Positions 1 to 9,817 of a DNA stretch of 50,169 bases are shown here, piece after piece; position 1 is the stretch's first letter; each line of letters begins with the position of its first letter. The notes under the pieces were generated by a model. The model did no database searches. It was not told the DNA's origin and was given only the letters and a program-made list of their open reading frames with translations. Both the position numbers and the translations under genes were made by a program. The stretch is from an uncultured Eubacterium sp. (GTDB taxonomy: Bacteria > Bacillota > Clostridia > Lachnospirales > Lachnospiraceae): assembly GCA_910577225.1 (NCBI GenBank), contig CAJTMV010000033.1, positions 1 through 50,169 on the forward strand, given 5' to 3'.

Positions 1-1
1 C

Positions 2-1330
2 TGCAAATCTGCCAGTATACAGACGCAGAATGAAAGCAGACAGGCCATCGGTGCGTCATTCCGTTTAGAGGAAAACGAGGCGAACCGCCATGAACGCATG
101 GGGGAACTTGCCAAACAGGTTGGGGAAGGGAACGGTGGCGAAGGGGGATACTACCAGGAGCAGCTTGCATCAGGGGACTGGCTGATATGGACGGATAATT
201 CCTTTGAGACGCTTCTGATGGAGGATATATTAAGAATTGCGGAAGTGGACGGAGTAGAGGAAGTAAACATAACAACCGCAAATACAGTCGTCAATCCAGT
301 GAACTTTGAACGTATTGAGGATAAGGATGTAGACCAGAGTTCTGACCAGCGGGGCGTGTCGCTCCGTGGGACCCTCCGCATGGAGCTGGATTTTGACGTC
401 CAGAAAGGAAACATTGAAGTAAATGAAGGCAGGATGGTCACGCCGGAAGATACGGATGTATGCGTGGTTTCCAGGGAGATTGCGGATTTGAACGGACTAA
501 AGGTGGGGGATTATCTGGAATTTAATAACTGGAAAGACAGGGAAAACTCCAATGTATATAAAGCTGAGGTTATAGGAATCTATACTTCCATAAATGGCAT
601 TACACCGATCATGTATGGAGACAGCTACCGGAGTGAGAACATTATTTTTACAGACCTGTCCTTTCCTGAAAAACCGGAAGGGAAGGAGGGCAATCCCCTG
701 TACCAGTACGCAACTTTTGTAGTGGGGGATGTAAATGAATATGAAGCCGTCAAAAAAAGAATACAGGCAGTGGATATCGGATGGGAAAGATATGATTTCC
801 TTGACAATACGGGAATGAGTGACACGATGACGGAGAACTTCGGCGAATTAGAGAAAATGAGTTCGCTGATTCTGATCTTAGTCTGTATATCCGGTGTGGT
901 CATCATATGTCTGGTTTTCCTGTTCTGGCTGAAAGGCAGGGTGCATGAAATTGGTATTTACCTTTCGCTTGGCAGGACAAAACGCAGTATTATCGCCCAG
1001 ATGCTTCTGGAGGGTGTGCTGGTCGGATGTGTGGCATTCCTGCTTGCAACTGCAGCCTCCCCGATGGTTTCCAGGGGAATTGTCGGGTATCTGGTGGACT
1101 ACCAGGAACAGGTGCAGACAGAGGAGGAACAGCTAAATTCAAATATGGTATTGAATGGTTCCTTAGAGGATGACAAAACAGAAATCGTGGGCATTACGGT
1201 GGAGATCAGCGGTGATGTGGTATTTTTATCCGGGGTATCAGTGCTTGGGGTAATCATGCTTGCAATTGCATTGTCCTGCATTTCCATCATGGTCCGGAAA
1301 CCGAAAGAAATGTTAAGCAGGATGAGTTAG
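2..1330 (+). CDS. ABC transporter permease, FtsX/MacB type (5' end cut by window)
   Basis: The reading frame is open from base 2, so the gene begins before the window; the first internal ATG is at 98. The visible part has a long extracytoplasmic region (about the first 290 codons), then hydrophobic segments beginning near the residues SSLILILVCISGVVIICLV, a short cytoplasmic loop containing EIGIYLSLGRTKRSI, and two further membrane segments. That loop and layout are typical of FtsX-domain permeases that export or sense peptides and lipids. It ends 9 bases before an ATPase gene, so the two should form one transporter. The substrate cannot be read from the sequence. Confidence 0.85.
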   Translation, partial: CKSASIQTQNESRQAIGASFRLEENEANRHERMGELAKQVGEGNGGEGGYYQEQLASGDWLIWTDNSFETLLMEDILRIAEVDGVEEVNITTANTVVNPVNFERIEDKDVDQSSDQRGVSLRGTLRMELDFDVQKGNIEVNEGRMVTPEDTDVCVVSREIADLNGLKVGDYLEFNNWKDRENSNVYKAEVIGIYTSINGITPIMYGDSYRSENIIFTDLSFPEKPEGKEGNPLYQYATFVVGDVNEYEAVKKRIQAVDIGWERYDFLDNTGMSDTMTENFGELEKMSSLILILVCISGVVIICLVFLFWLKGRVHEIGIYLSLGRTKRSIIAQMLLEGVLVGCVAFLLATAASPMVSRGIVGYLVDYQEQVQTEEEQLNSNMVLNGSLEDDKTEIVGITVEISGDVVFLSGVSVLGVIMLAIALSCISIMVRKPKEMLSRMS

Positions 1331-1339
1331 GAGGGCGTT

Positions 1340-2086
1340 ATGTTAGAAATAAAGGATGTAAAGTATTATTACAAATCACAGAAAGACAAAGTGATATTGA
1401 ACCATATATCTTATAGCTTTGAGGAAGGAAAGCTGTATGCGGTTTTAGGTACAAGCGGCTCCGGGAAGACCACACTGCTTTCCCTGCTGGCGGGACTTGA
1501 TGTGCCGGTAGAAGGGGAAATCTGTATGAATGGAGTAAATATCATGCGCAAAGGGTTAAACGAGCATAGAAAGAAAAATATCTCACTTGTATTTCAGAAC
1601 TACAACCTGATCGATTACCTTACGCCAATTGAAAATGTCAGACTTGGCGGAAAGGAAGATGCAATGGGGCTGTTAAGATCGATGGGGCTGGATGAAACCC
1701 AGAGCAGGCGCAACGTCATGCAGCTATCCGGCGGGCAGCAGCAGAGGGTTGCCATAGCAAGGGCATTGGCGAGCAATGCGCCCGTCCTGTTGGCAGACGA
1801 GCCGACAGGAAATCTGGACGAAGATACTGCGAATGAGATGATCGATATTTTCACAGAATTAGCGCATGAAAAGAACAAATGTGTAATCATGGTTACGCAT
1901 AGTAAGGAGCTGGCTCAAAAAGCGGATGTTATTTTGACTTTGAAGAAAGGAACCGCTGTAGCAACGGAGGATACTGCATTGGATGAAAAAATAAGGAAGG
2001 GACTTGTGGAGCAGGCGGAAAGGTTTTCGGTTCCGGATGATCTAAAGGATAAAATAATGTACGAGATTGAAAAACAAAACAATTAA
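1340..2086 (+). CDS. ABC transporter ATP-binding protein (LolD/MacB type)
   Basis: This is a 248-residue ATPase that should energise the permease just upstream. It has Walker A GTSGSGKTT near residue 36, the Q-loop FQNYNLIDYLTP, the signature LSGGQQQRVAIARAL, Walker B VLLADEPTGNLD, and the switch histidine in MVTHSKE. LSGGQ followed by ADEPTGNLD is characteristic of the LolD/MacB/Bce subfamily that pairs with FtsX permeases. The start at 1340 follows GGAGGGCGTT. The charged C-terminal tail of about 35 residues is unremarkable. Confidence 0.93.
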   Translation: MLEIKDVKYYYKSQKDKVILNHISYSFEEGKLYAVLGTSGSGKTTLLSLLAGLDVPVEGEICMNGVNIMRKGLNEHRKKNISLVFQNYNLIDYLTPIENVRLGGKEDAMGLLRSMGLDETQSRRNVMQLSGGQQQRVAIARALASNAPVLLADEPTGNLDEDTANEMIDIFTELAHEKNKCVIMVTHSKELAQKADVILTLKKGTAVATEDTALDEKIRKGLVEQAERFSVPDDLKDKIMYEIEKQNN

Positions 2087-2301
2087 GCTGCCCATGTTAG
2101 AACTGTATGGAATGCATGACCCTGCAAAAGACAGACCGCCGCACGATGGCCATCATCCGCCATAGTTTACCTCCAGAATGGAGAAAACCATTTAATAAAC
2201 AGATAAGAAACAAATAGTAAACAGACAAAGACTTTTTCGAAATATGATGTATAATATCATAGAAACACAAACTTCTTTTCAATCACTATGGAGGGATAAA
2301 C

Positions 2302-3060
2302 ATGAGTACGATTCTTCATACCGATAAATTGTGCAAATCATTTTCAAACGGCGGCCTGCAGCAGCATATCATAAAGAATCTTGATCTTGAGATCAGGGAA
2401 AAGGACTTCACTGTTATAATGGGGGCGTCGGGTTCGGGCAAATCCACTCTGCTTTATGCACTTTCGGGAATGGATCCCCCGACCCTCGGCAGAGTCTTCT
2501 TCGGTGACAGGGATATATCGAAAGATACCAACGATCAGCTTGCCGTGTTCAGACGTGAAAACTGCGGGTTTGTCTTTCAGAGCATTTATCTGCTCGAAAA
2601 CATGACCGTATTCGATAACATCATGACAGGTGCGCTTGTGATACAGAAGAACAGTCCCGCGCTTGTGAAAAAGACCGGGGAGCTTCTCAAAAAGGTCGGT
2701 ATAGGCGAAAAGCTGTGGGATAAATACCCGAACCAGCTTTCGGGCGGTGAGTGCCAGAGGGTCGGCATCGTAAGAGCGGTCATCAATGATCCAAAGATAC
2801 TTTTTGCCGATGAGCCGACAGGCAGTCTGAACTCGGCTTCGAGCCGTGACGTTCTTGATATCTTCACTGAACTGAACTCGAAAGGACAAAGCATTGTAAT
2901 GGTGACGCACGACATGAAAACCGCTCTCAGAGGAAACAGGGTGATATATCTTCGTGACGGCGCTGTGATCGGCGAACATGAAATGCCGTCATTCGGCACA
3001 AATGATATCAGGAGCAGACAAGAGGGCCTGCAGAGATTTCTCGATGATATGGGGTGGTAA
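2302..3060 (+). CDS. ABC transporter ATP-binding protein of the peptide-resistance-like cassette
   Basis: This 252-residue ATPase has Walker A GASGSGKST, signature LSGGECQRVGIVRA, Walker B ILFADEPTGSLN and the switch MVTHDMK. It is the first gene of a five-gene cassette running to 9544 and precedes its permease by one base (stop at 3060, next ATG at 3062). The start follows GGAGGGATAAAC. Codon choice here and in the next four genes (frequent TTC, GTC and CTC, stretches such as ttcgggcggtgag) differs from the ATPase at 1340, so the two ATPases are not a recent tandem duplication and the cassette may have been acquired. Confidence 0.93.
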   Translation: MSTILHTDKLCKSFSNGGLQQHIIKNLDLEIREKDFTVIMGASGSGKSTLLYALSGMDPPTLGRVFFGDRDISKDTNDQLAVFRRENCGFVFQSIYLLENMTVFDNIMTGALVIQKNSPALVKKTGELLKKVGIGEKLWDKYPNQLSGGECQRVGIVRAVINDPKILFADEPTGSLNSASSRDVLDIFTELNSKGQSIVMVTHDMKTALRGNRVIYLRDGAVIGEHEMPSFGTNDIRSRQEGLQRFLDDMGW

Positions 3061-3061
3061 T

Positions 3062-5599
3062 ATGGAAAAGATACTCAGACTTTCGTTTGCTAATATTAAA
3101 AAGCATAAAAAACAGACGATACTCCTTACTCTGCTGATCGTGTTCTGTATGGCTGTCACATCGGCGGCAGCTGCGGGCAGCATTGATATGACGGGCATAT
3201 TTGCCCGCGTGGCGGATGCGTATGCCGTACATAAAAACGCGCTTTATATCAAAGAGGATTATTACAATGACAGCTTCATCCGGCTGCTTCGTGAAGATGA
3301 GAGGGTAACGGATATCGATCATGTCCGTGTTCTGTTCAGTACGGCAACGAAATACCTTGACAATGAAGGCGGGGAACAGTCGCTGTATATGAGTTTCGTG
3401 ACTAAGGAGCTCGAAAAGAACATAGAGCGCTCTCCCATAGAAACGACGCTCACTGATGAGGAGATAGCAGCACTTGAACACCCGATCTATCTGCCCTATG
3501 CAGGCAGAGAATCCCTTGCATCAAAGCTCAGTGAGGGCGACACGTTTAACATCATTTACGGAACAAAGCGGTTCTCCTTTACAGTTGCAGGTTTTTATGA
3601 ATCAATTTTTATGCCCGCAACCGGTATGGGTTTCCAGATGATCGTTTCGGACAGCGACTATGTTTCTCTGATGACCATAATCGGCAGGTATGAAATGGTG
3701 CTGTTCGACTGCAATCCGCTCGATGACTGTGTGGATATCTGTTTAAAATTTTATGACAGAGTCGAAGAACAGACAGGCAAAGATATCGGATATAATATTC
3801 TGAGCTTTCTGTATAAAAATCTGGAACAGAAAAGCGCTGTTTTCTCGGAGATTGTCATTGGTATCATGCTGTTTATGGCGGTTGTTATATTCATTGCCGC
3901 CGCTATTATGATACGTTTCCGTATCGCAGGCGATATACAGGATCAGATACAGTCTGTCGGCGTCTTGGAAGCACTCGGTTATACATCAAAGGAGATCGCG
4001 CTTTCCTATACCGCGGAGTATCTTATGACAGCCCTTGCAGGCGTTATTATCGGCGCGGGCGGCGCATTGGCGCTGCTGCCTGTGCTGCACAGAGTCGCTG
4101 AAACACTTTCGGGACATCATGGCAGTCTGCATATTTCTCCGCTCCCGATACTGCTGACGGCATTGACGATCCTTATTTTTGTGGGAGTAATCGCACATAC
4201 GAGAGCTCTGGCAGTAAAGAAATATCCCCCTGTGCAGGCTTTCCGTAAAGGAATAGCTGTTCATCATTTCGGCAAAAACCGGTTTCCGCTGAGGAATACG
4301 AAAAACAGCGTGCATCTTCGCCTTGCCCTGAAAGGCTTTTTCGATAATAGAAAGCAGAATATCAGTCTTACTGTCTGTATAGCTGTTTCGGCACTTGCCG
4401 CTGTCGCAGGTATCCTGATCGCCGACCTGTTCGCCTCTGATCTGAAAGCTGCTGCAAGAATGACAGGAGAGGAAATGCCGGACCAGATAGTGACCGTTAT
4501 GCACTCAGCCAGCACAGAGCAGCTTGCGGAAAGAATAAGCGGGATGCAGGGTGTAAAACGTGTGCAGACAGGTTCGTTTTCTCTTGATCTGTCCGAATGG
4601 ATGTCTCTTTATGCCTTTGACCGTGAGAGTTGTCTTGTGCCGATATCCTATCCCGATTTTTCTCAGTGCGAGAACATTCAGGCAACAGCAGGCAGACTTC
4701 CCGAGCATGACAACGAGATCGCTGTTTCAAAGCTGTTCGCGACCCGGCACAGCCTGAAGGTCGGCGACAATCTCACCCTTGAATGCAACAGCGTAAAAAA
4801 GAATTACATCATCTGTGGATTCATTCCAGGCATGTCCAACAACGGAAATAATCTCTATATTACCGAACAGGCTTTCAAACGTATCATGCCCACTTACCGC
4901 CCCTCTGCGATAGAGATATACCTTGAGGACAAAACGGATCGGGCAGAGTTTCAGACACTGCTTATGCAGACCTACGGCAGATCAGTGGCTGATACCCGTA
5001 AAACAGAAAGCATCGGCGATACCGCCGGGGAACGGCTGAGTGCAGAAGCCGATCGGCTGATTGCAGAGTATCTCGCCAATCACGGTGCAGATCATATCGA
5101 ATACTCGATACAGATCGGCGATAAGACGATATCGGGTTCAAGCGAGAGCTTTGCTATCAAAAGTGTGCAGGACATCAAACATGTCCTGCAGACGCAGATG
5201 GGCGGTATTTTCAGCACGATCAGCCTGACATCCTGGTCACTTATGGGTATCGCGGCAGTCGTTTCAGCTATCATTATCATAGCCCTTATGGAGCAGGCTG
5301 TCAGACGGCAGAGAAAAGAACTTGGTATTATGCTCGGACTCGGCTACACCACAAAGGAGCTTATGGTACAGCTAGCAATGCGTATCATGCCTGCTGTGAT
5401 CGCGGCAATTATCCCAGGCACTGTCGGTGCGGCGGCTGTGTTTCATGCGGTAATGGACGCTATGATCGGCACAACACCCATAAATATCCCTATGATGATC
5501 GTTACAATTATAATTATGATACTGTTCTGCTTCGGCTGTGCGTATGTCGGTGCAGGCAGGATAAAGAAGATCTCTGTAACAGAGCTTATGACCGAATAA
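3062..5599 (+). CDS. ABC transporter permease with two FtsX domains
   Basis: This 845-residue membrane protein has an N-terminal membrane segment, an extracellular region of about 200 residues, a first FtsX block near 260-400 (SVGVLEALGYTSKEIALS loop), a second extracellular region, and a C-terminal FtsX block (RKELGIMLGLGYTTKELMVQ loop). The duplicated FtsX layout matches permeases that remove or sense antimicrobial peptides together with a two-component system. I chose the ATG at 3062 over the in-frame ATG at 2978, because the longer form would overlap the ATPase and adds non-conserved residues. The sensor kinase and regulator of the same cassette lie downstream. Confidence 0.9.
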   Translation: MEKILRLSFANIKKHKKQTILLTLLIVFCMAVTSAAAAGSIDMTGIFARVADAYAVHKNALYIKEDYYNDSFIRLLREDERVTDIDHVRVLFSTATKYLDNEGGEQSLYMSFVTKELEKNIERSPIETTLTDEEIAALEHPIYLPYAGRESLASKLSEGDTFNIIYGTKRFSFTVAGFYESIFMPATGMGFQMIVSDSDYVSLMTIIGRYEMVLFDCNPLDDCVDICLKFYDRVEEQTGKDIGYNILSFLYKNLEQKSAVFSEIVIGIMLFMAVVIFIAAAIMIRFRIAGDIQDQIQSVGVLEALGYTSKEIALSYTAEYLMTALAGVIIGAGGALALLPVLHRVAETLSGHHGSLHISPLPILLTALTILIFVGVIAHTRALAVKKYPPVQAFRKGIAVHHFGKNRFPLRNTKNSVHLRLALKGFFDNRKQNISLTVCIAVSALAAVAGILIADLFASDLKAAARMTGEEMPDQIVTVMHSASTEQLAERISGMQGVKRVQTGSFSLDLSEWMSLYAFDRESCLVPISYPDFSQCENIQATAGRLPEHDNEIAVSKLFATRHSLKVGDNLTLECNSVKKNYIICGFIPGMSNNGNNLYITEQAFKRIMPTYRPSAIEIYLEDKTDRAEFQTLLMQTYGRSVADTRKTESIGDTAGERLSAEADRLIAEYLANHGADHIEYSIQIGDKTISGSSESFAIKSVQDIKHVLQTQMGGIFSTISLTSWSLMGIAAVVSAIIIIALMEQAVRRQRKELGIMLGLGYTTKELMVQLAMRIMPAVIAAIIPGTVGAAAVFHAVMDAMIGTTPINIPMMIVTIIIMILFCFGCAYVGAGRIKKISVTELMTE

Positions 5600-5617
5600 A
5601 GCGGGAGGAATCATATT

Positions 5618-7567
5618 ATGAAGAAGATTACAGCGGCAATCGCAGCGATCCTGATACTGGCGGCGATACCCGCTACGGCAGCCTACGGTGCAGACAAGGA
5701 AACGACGCCTGTACAGACAGAGAAAAAAGCCGATACCGTTTCGGCAATAGGCTCGGTAAGCAAGATATTCTGTACGACTGCGGCATTACAGCTTTATGAG
5801 CAGGGACTGCTAAACATCGACGCTCCCGTGACGGATTATGTCCCTGAATTTACAATGCAGGACGGGCGATATAAAGATATCACTGTGAGAATGCTCATGA
5901 ATCACACTTCCGGGCTTATGGGAATGGTATATGACGATATGATACTCTATGATGATATTGATACGACATATCATGACAGATTCATTGGACATCTGAAAAA
6001 TTCACGTCTGAAAGCTGACCCTGGAACGCTTGCGACTTACAGCAATGACGGTTTCACACTGCTTGAGATCGTGGTGGAACGTGTCAGCGGTGAAAGCTTT
6101 ACCGATTATGTGGAGAATCATATCGCAAAGCCGCTCAAACTTGAAAACACCGGAACGGCTGCAAAAATGTACGGCAATAAGAATACGGCGAATATCTTTG
6201 TCGGCGGTATACCATATGATACGGACTATTGTATGGCATTCGGCTCGGGCGGCATCATGTCAACAGCACCGGAGCTTTGCGAATTCGGCACGGCATTCTG
6301 GGGAGGTGATGAGACTTTGCTCAGACAATCGTCAAAGGACGAAATGCAGAAGAACAATGCCCGTGACAAATATGAGAATGCATTCGGTCTCGGCTGGGAT
6401 ACCGTCGATTGCAGTCAAAACCGGACGATAAGCAGGGACGTTCGGATCATGTTCAAGAGCGGTTCGCTGTTACATCAGTACGCAGGACTTATGGTAGCTC
6501 CCGATGAACAGATAAGCGTGGCGGTGACAATGAACGGCGCAGGTTCCGGCGGTGCAACGATGCTGACCGAATCGCTCATGATCCTTGCTCTTGCAAAAAA
6601 GGGCATAACAGTCACTTTTGATGAACCAAAAGTAATGGAAAAAGCGGACAAAGTTCCGGAAAAATATCTGAAAATGGCGGATATCTATGCGAGAGGGGAC
6701 GGCATATGCAAGGTGGAGTTCCCAGGCGGGAAGTATATGGAGATCACCGGGATCACAGCAGAAAACCCCGGGACAAAACGGTATATGTACACTGCTGACG
6801 ACAGCTTTGTGCTTATGGACGGTGAACCCGATTCGGATAATTTTGTTCAGGCAGGCGATCAGGAACTGCTCACATTTACCGAAAGGAACGGGAATACCTA
6901 TATCTGCAGATATGCAAATACCTATGCAGACGGCTTCGGACGGTATATAGATCGATCTTATTATCTGCAAAGAGTGGGAGAGTTTCATGTCAGCGACAGC
7001 GTTCAGCAGGCCTGGACACAGAGGAACGGCAAAAAATACTACATAACAAACATGAAGTATTCCAACGTTTTTTATAATGTAAGTCCCTGCGTTAAGCTGA
7101 ATGTACCCGAGGGTATAAACGGCTGTGCGAAGTTTACGGGTGAGATGATTATGAAGACGATGAGCTTTACCAATGAAAATAAGGCGGAGGGCTTTGTTTT
7201 GATACCCGGCGAAGCAGGACGTGAGCTGACCGATTTTGAAGTGTTTACCGAGAACGGCTGTGAATACCTGCGCACAGGCGATCAGGCTATGATGCTGGTA
7301 AGTGAGGATTCCATTTACGATCTTACGGCAGATATTCACGAAATAGCTCTTGAAACGGGACGGGCAAAGTGGTATAAGATAGGTGAGATGGACTTAAAGT
7401 CCGTTACCCTTGATATCCCCGAAAAGGCAGCGGTTTATATTTATGATAAGTTTGACAACGTGGTTTACTCAGGCTATATGAAGGGCTATGGAAATAATGT
7501 GACACTTCCCGAAAGCGGAAAGATCGTATTCATAGGCGAGAGCGGCGAAAAGGTGGGTATTGGATGA
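5618..7567 (+). CDS. Secreted serine hydrolase, beta-lactamase/PBP4* (class C) family
   Basis: The 649-residue product has an N-terminal signal peptide (residues 1-25, ending ATAAYGA) and the class C motif SVSK at residues 46-49. A YSN triad (ATYSNDGF) lies about 100 residues later, and the RMLMNHTSGL segment is typical of the family. These enzymes act on cell-wall peptides or related amides and esters outside the membrane. The nucleophile usually lies further from the signal peptide; here the strand and turn before SxxK seem missing. The C-terminal 300 residues form an unassigned, probably beta-rich, extension. It sits between the transporter and the two-component genes, so its activity may modify the ligand that the cassette senses. 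Confidence 0.85.
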   Translation: MKKITAAIAAILILAAIPATAAYGADKETTPVQTEKKADTVSAIGSVSKIFCTTAALQLYEQGLLNIDAPVTDYVPEFTMQDGRYKDITVRMLMNHTSGLMGMVYDDMILYDDIDTTYHDRFIGHLKNSRLKADPGTLATYSNDGFTLLEIVVERVSGESFTDYVENHIAKPLKLENTGTAAKMYGNKNTANIFVGGIPYDTDYCMAFGSGGIMSTAPELCEFGTAFWGGDETLLRQSSKDEMQKNNARDKYENAFGLGWDTVDCSQNRTISRDVRIMFKSGSLLHQYAGLMVAPDEQISVAVTMNGAGSGGATMLTESLMILALAKKGITVTFDEPKVMEKADKVPEKYLKMADIYARGDGICKVEFPGGKYMEITGITAENPGTKRYMYTADDSFVLMDGEPDSDNFVQAGDQELLTFTERNGNTYICRYANTYADGFGRYIDRSYYLQRVGEFHVSDSVQQAWTQRNGKKYYITNMKYSNVFYNVSPCVKLNVPEGINGCAKFTGEMIMKTMSFTNENKAEGFVLIPGEAGRELTDFEVFTENGCEYLRTGDQAMMLVSEDSIYDLTADIHEIALETGRAKWYKIGEMDLKSVTLDIPEKAAVYIYDKFDNVVYSGYMKGYGNNVTLPESGKIVFIGESGEKVGIG

Positions 7568-7580
7568 AAGAAGTGATAGT

Positions 7581-8294
7581 ATGGATTATAAGTGCCTGAT
7601 GATAGACGATGATGAGATCATTGCCGAAAACACGGCGGAGTATTTTAATGCGTTCGATATAAAAACGGCTTATGTTACAAGCTATGAGAATGCGGTGGAC
7701 TTCCTTGCAAAGAACACCGTTTCTCTGCTGCTTTTAGATATAAACCTTGGGGACAGGTCTGGCTTTGAGCTGTGTAAGAGCATAAGGAGCGAATACAATA
7801 TGCCTGTCCTTTTCATCAGTGCCCGTACAAGTGATGACGATCTGCTTATGGCATTTAATATTGGCGGAGACGATTATATCAAAAAGCCTTTCAAGATGAA
7901 TATTCTCCTTGCAAAGGTCCGGGCGATTCTGAACAGATACGAAAGTACACAGTCTGTCGTGAAAGAATCGCCGAAAGCGGCAGGCAGCAGAAAAATACAG
8001 ATCATCGACGGTCTGTTTTTTGATACACAGTCGCACTGCATAAGCAAAAACGGAGAACAGATCACGCTGAAAGCGCTTGAATACAAAATGCTGTTCTATT
8101 TTCTGGAGCATAGAGGAAAGGTCATAACAAAGGACGAGTTCTTGCAGAATGTGTGGAAAGACGAGTGCGTCGGCGAGGGTACGGTTGCGGTGCATATCCG
8201 TCATCTTCGGGAAAAGCTCGAAGCCGACCCGAATGAGCCGAAGATCATAAAAACTGTTTGGGGCGTAGGATATATCATGGGTGAAACGTCATGA
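7581..8294 (+). CDS. Two-component response regulator, OmpR/PhoB family
   Basis: The 237-residue product has a receiver domain with acidic cluster DDDE (9-12), phosphoacceptor D53 in LLLLDINLGDRSG, and conserved lysine in YIKKPF. The C-terminal winged helix includes GTVAVHIRHLREKLE and KTVWGVGY. I prefer ATG 7581; a TTG at 7560 in the same frame overlaps the serine hydrolase. Its last four bases overlap the kinase start (ATGA), indicating translational coupling. The likely role is activating the transporter cassette when its kinase senses a peptide or wall-stress signal; that role is inferred from context. Confidence 0.94.
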   Translation: MDYKCLMIDDDEIIAENTAEYFNAFDIKTAYVTSYENAVDFLAKNTVSLLLLDINLGDRSGFELCKSIRSEYNMPVLFISARTSDDDLLMAFNIGGDDYIKKPFKMNILLAKVRAILNRYESTQSVVKESPKAAGSRKIQIIDGLFFDTQSHCISKNGEQITLKALEYKMLFYFLEHRGKVITKDEFLQNVWKDECVGEGTVAVHIRHLREKLEADPNEPKIIKTVWGVGYIMGETS

Positions 8295-9544
8295 GATACA
8301 AAAGAACGCTTATTCTTCTTGCGATGACCGCTGCCTGCTGTATCGGGATATTCGTCATGACGGGCAGGCAAAAAAATATGTCAAACATCGTCCTGCAAAA
8401 TGATATTGCTGAAACAGTAAAAGAGAATATGAATGACCTTGCTGTTCTTGAAGAAAAGTTTCCCGATACCGATATACTTGTGTTTGATACGGAGGGTTTT
8501 TGCATCTATCCCGGGGGCGAAGACCTAACGCTCACGCAATCAAGAAATAACGGTGATCTGTGTCTTGCGGTGACGGATGGCGACAGATTTCTGGCAACAG
8601 CGGCGATACCCGACCCGTTTTTTTCGGAGTATCACAAGGCTTTTGATCAGCTGACCCGGGCGGCTGTCATACTGTTTCTTATCATGGTAACGGCGGCAGT
8701 ATCGTTCTATCTGTATATCAGCAGGAATATCTTAAAGCCGTTTTGCAGGATGAAAGAGTTTGCAGGCAGGATAGCGATGGGAGATCTCGACAGTCCTCTT
8801 GAAATGGAGCGCAGCAATCTGTTTGGGGCTTTCACCGAGAGCTTTGATATCATGCGTGAGGAATTGCGGGCATCAAAAGCCAGAGAAACAGAACTCAAAC
8901 GAAAAGAAAAAGAGCTTGTTGCCGAGCTGGGTCACGACCTAAAGACGCCTGTTACGGGTATCAGCACTATCTGCGATGTGCTGAGTCTGAAAGTACAGGA
9001 TCAATATGTTCTTGGCAAGGTTGAGGGCATACAGAAGAAGACACAGCAGATGGAGCTTCTCGTCACTGATCTGATAACTGCTGCACTTGACGACCTTGGC
9101 GAGATGACCGTGAACTGCACGGATGAAAATGCGGCTGTGCTGTATGACATTATCAGGGCGGCGGATACACGTTCTCTTGTGAGAATGAGTACGATACCCG
9201 AATGTATGATATACATTGACATAAAACGTATCGAACAGGTTATCGGAAACATTATCAGTAATTCTTATAAATATGCCAATACTCCCATAGACATTGCGTG
9301 TGTTTCCAGCGGAGACTATCTGAAACTGTCGGTCACCGATTACGGCAAGGGCGTTCCGGCTGACGAGCTTGATCTTATAATGAACAAATTTTACCGTGGC
9401 AGGAACGTAAAAGATTCCGACACAGATGGCAGCGGTCTGGGGCTGTACATCGCTTCGGCACTTATGGCTAAAATGAACGGTGAACTGATATGTTCAGGCA
9501 GGGGGAAAGGGTTGACAGTGACTTTGATGATCCTGCTGTCGTAG
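8291..9544 (+). CDS. Sensor histidine kinase
   Basis: This 417-residue membrane kinase has membrane segments near residues 6-24 and 122-144 enclosing a short extracellular sensor of about 95 residues, then a HAMP-like linker. The HisKA phosphoacceptor is H215 in ELGHDLKTP. ATPase motifs are the N box NIISNSYKYAN, G1 DYGKGVP, F box FYRG and G2 GSGLGLYIA. It starts inside the stop of the response regulator gene and is the last gene of the cassette. The modest sensor domain suggests it may rely on the neighbouring permease for ligand detection, as in Bce-type modules; this is inference. Confidence 0.94.
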   Translation: MRYKRTLILLAMTAACCIGIFVMTGRQKNMSNIVLQNDIAETVKENMNDLAVLEEKFPDTDILVFDTEGFCIYPGGEDLTLTQSRNNGDLCLAVTDGDRFLATAAIPDPFFSEYHKAFDQLTRAAVILFLIMVTAAVSFYLYISRNILKPFCRMKEFAGRIAMGDLDSPLEMERSNLFGAFTESFDIMREELRASKARETELKRKEKELVAELGHDLKTPVTGISTICDVLSLKVQDQYVLGKVEGIQKKTQQMELLVTDLITAALDDLGEMTVNCTDENAAVLYDIIRAADTRSLVRMSTIPECMIYIDIKRIEQVIGNIISNSYKYANTPIDIACVSSGDYLKLSVTDYGKGVPADELDLIMNKFYRGRNVKDSDTDGSGLGLYIASALMAKMNGELICSGRGKGLTVTLMILLS

Positions 9545-9657
9545 TTTGTTATATAATGTATTTCGGATAAGTATGCCTTTGACATACCTCGCGCCGCTTT
9601 CAAACTGTTCCGCTCGCTTAGCTTTTTCCACTGAAAAGGCAGAGTTTGGAAATATGG

Positions 9658-9750
9658 TTGATATGGATCAGCGACATTACACTCACAGATTTAATAAGCA
9701 GGACAGCCGATGACTTCGTGCAAGGGGCAAAGAGAACTGCCTTACTCTAA
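9658..9750 (+). pseudogene. Possible decayed coding fragment
   Basis: A frame reading WISDITLTDLISRTADDF and onward to a TAA at 9748-9750 looks protein-like but has no start codon with a ribosome site. It lies just beyond the kinase, in sequence that resembles debris at the edge of a mobile region. I do not recognise the parent gene. Confidence 0.2.
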
Positions 9751-9817
9751 ACAAAATTGGAAATTGTTCTAATATGAATTTTGGAGATTAAAAATTTATA
9801 AACTTAGGAGTTCTAAA

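Noticed and set aside
1340..3060. Tandem duplication of one ABC ATPase gene
   Set aside because: The two ATPases share only family motifs and differ in codon use; each belongs to its own permease.
6470..7339. A 289-codon minus-strand frame
   Set aside because: It lies wholly inside the serine hydrolase gene, which has signal peptide and catalytic motifs; the antisense product has no recognisable domain.
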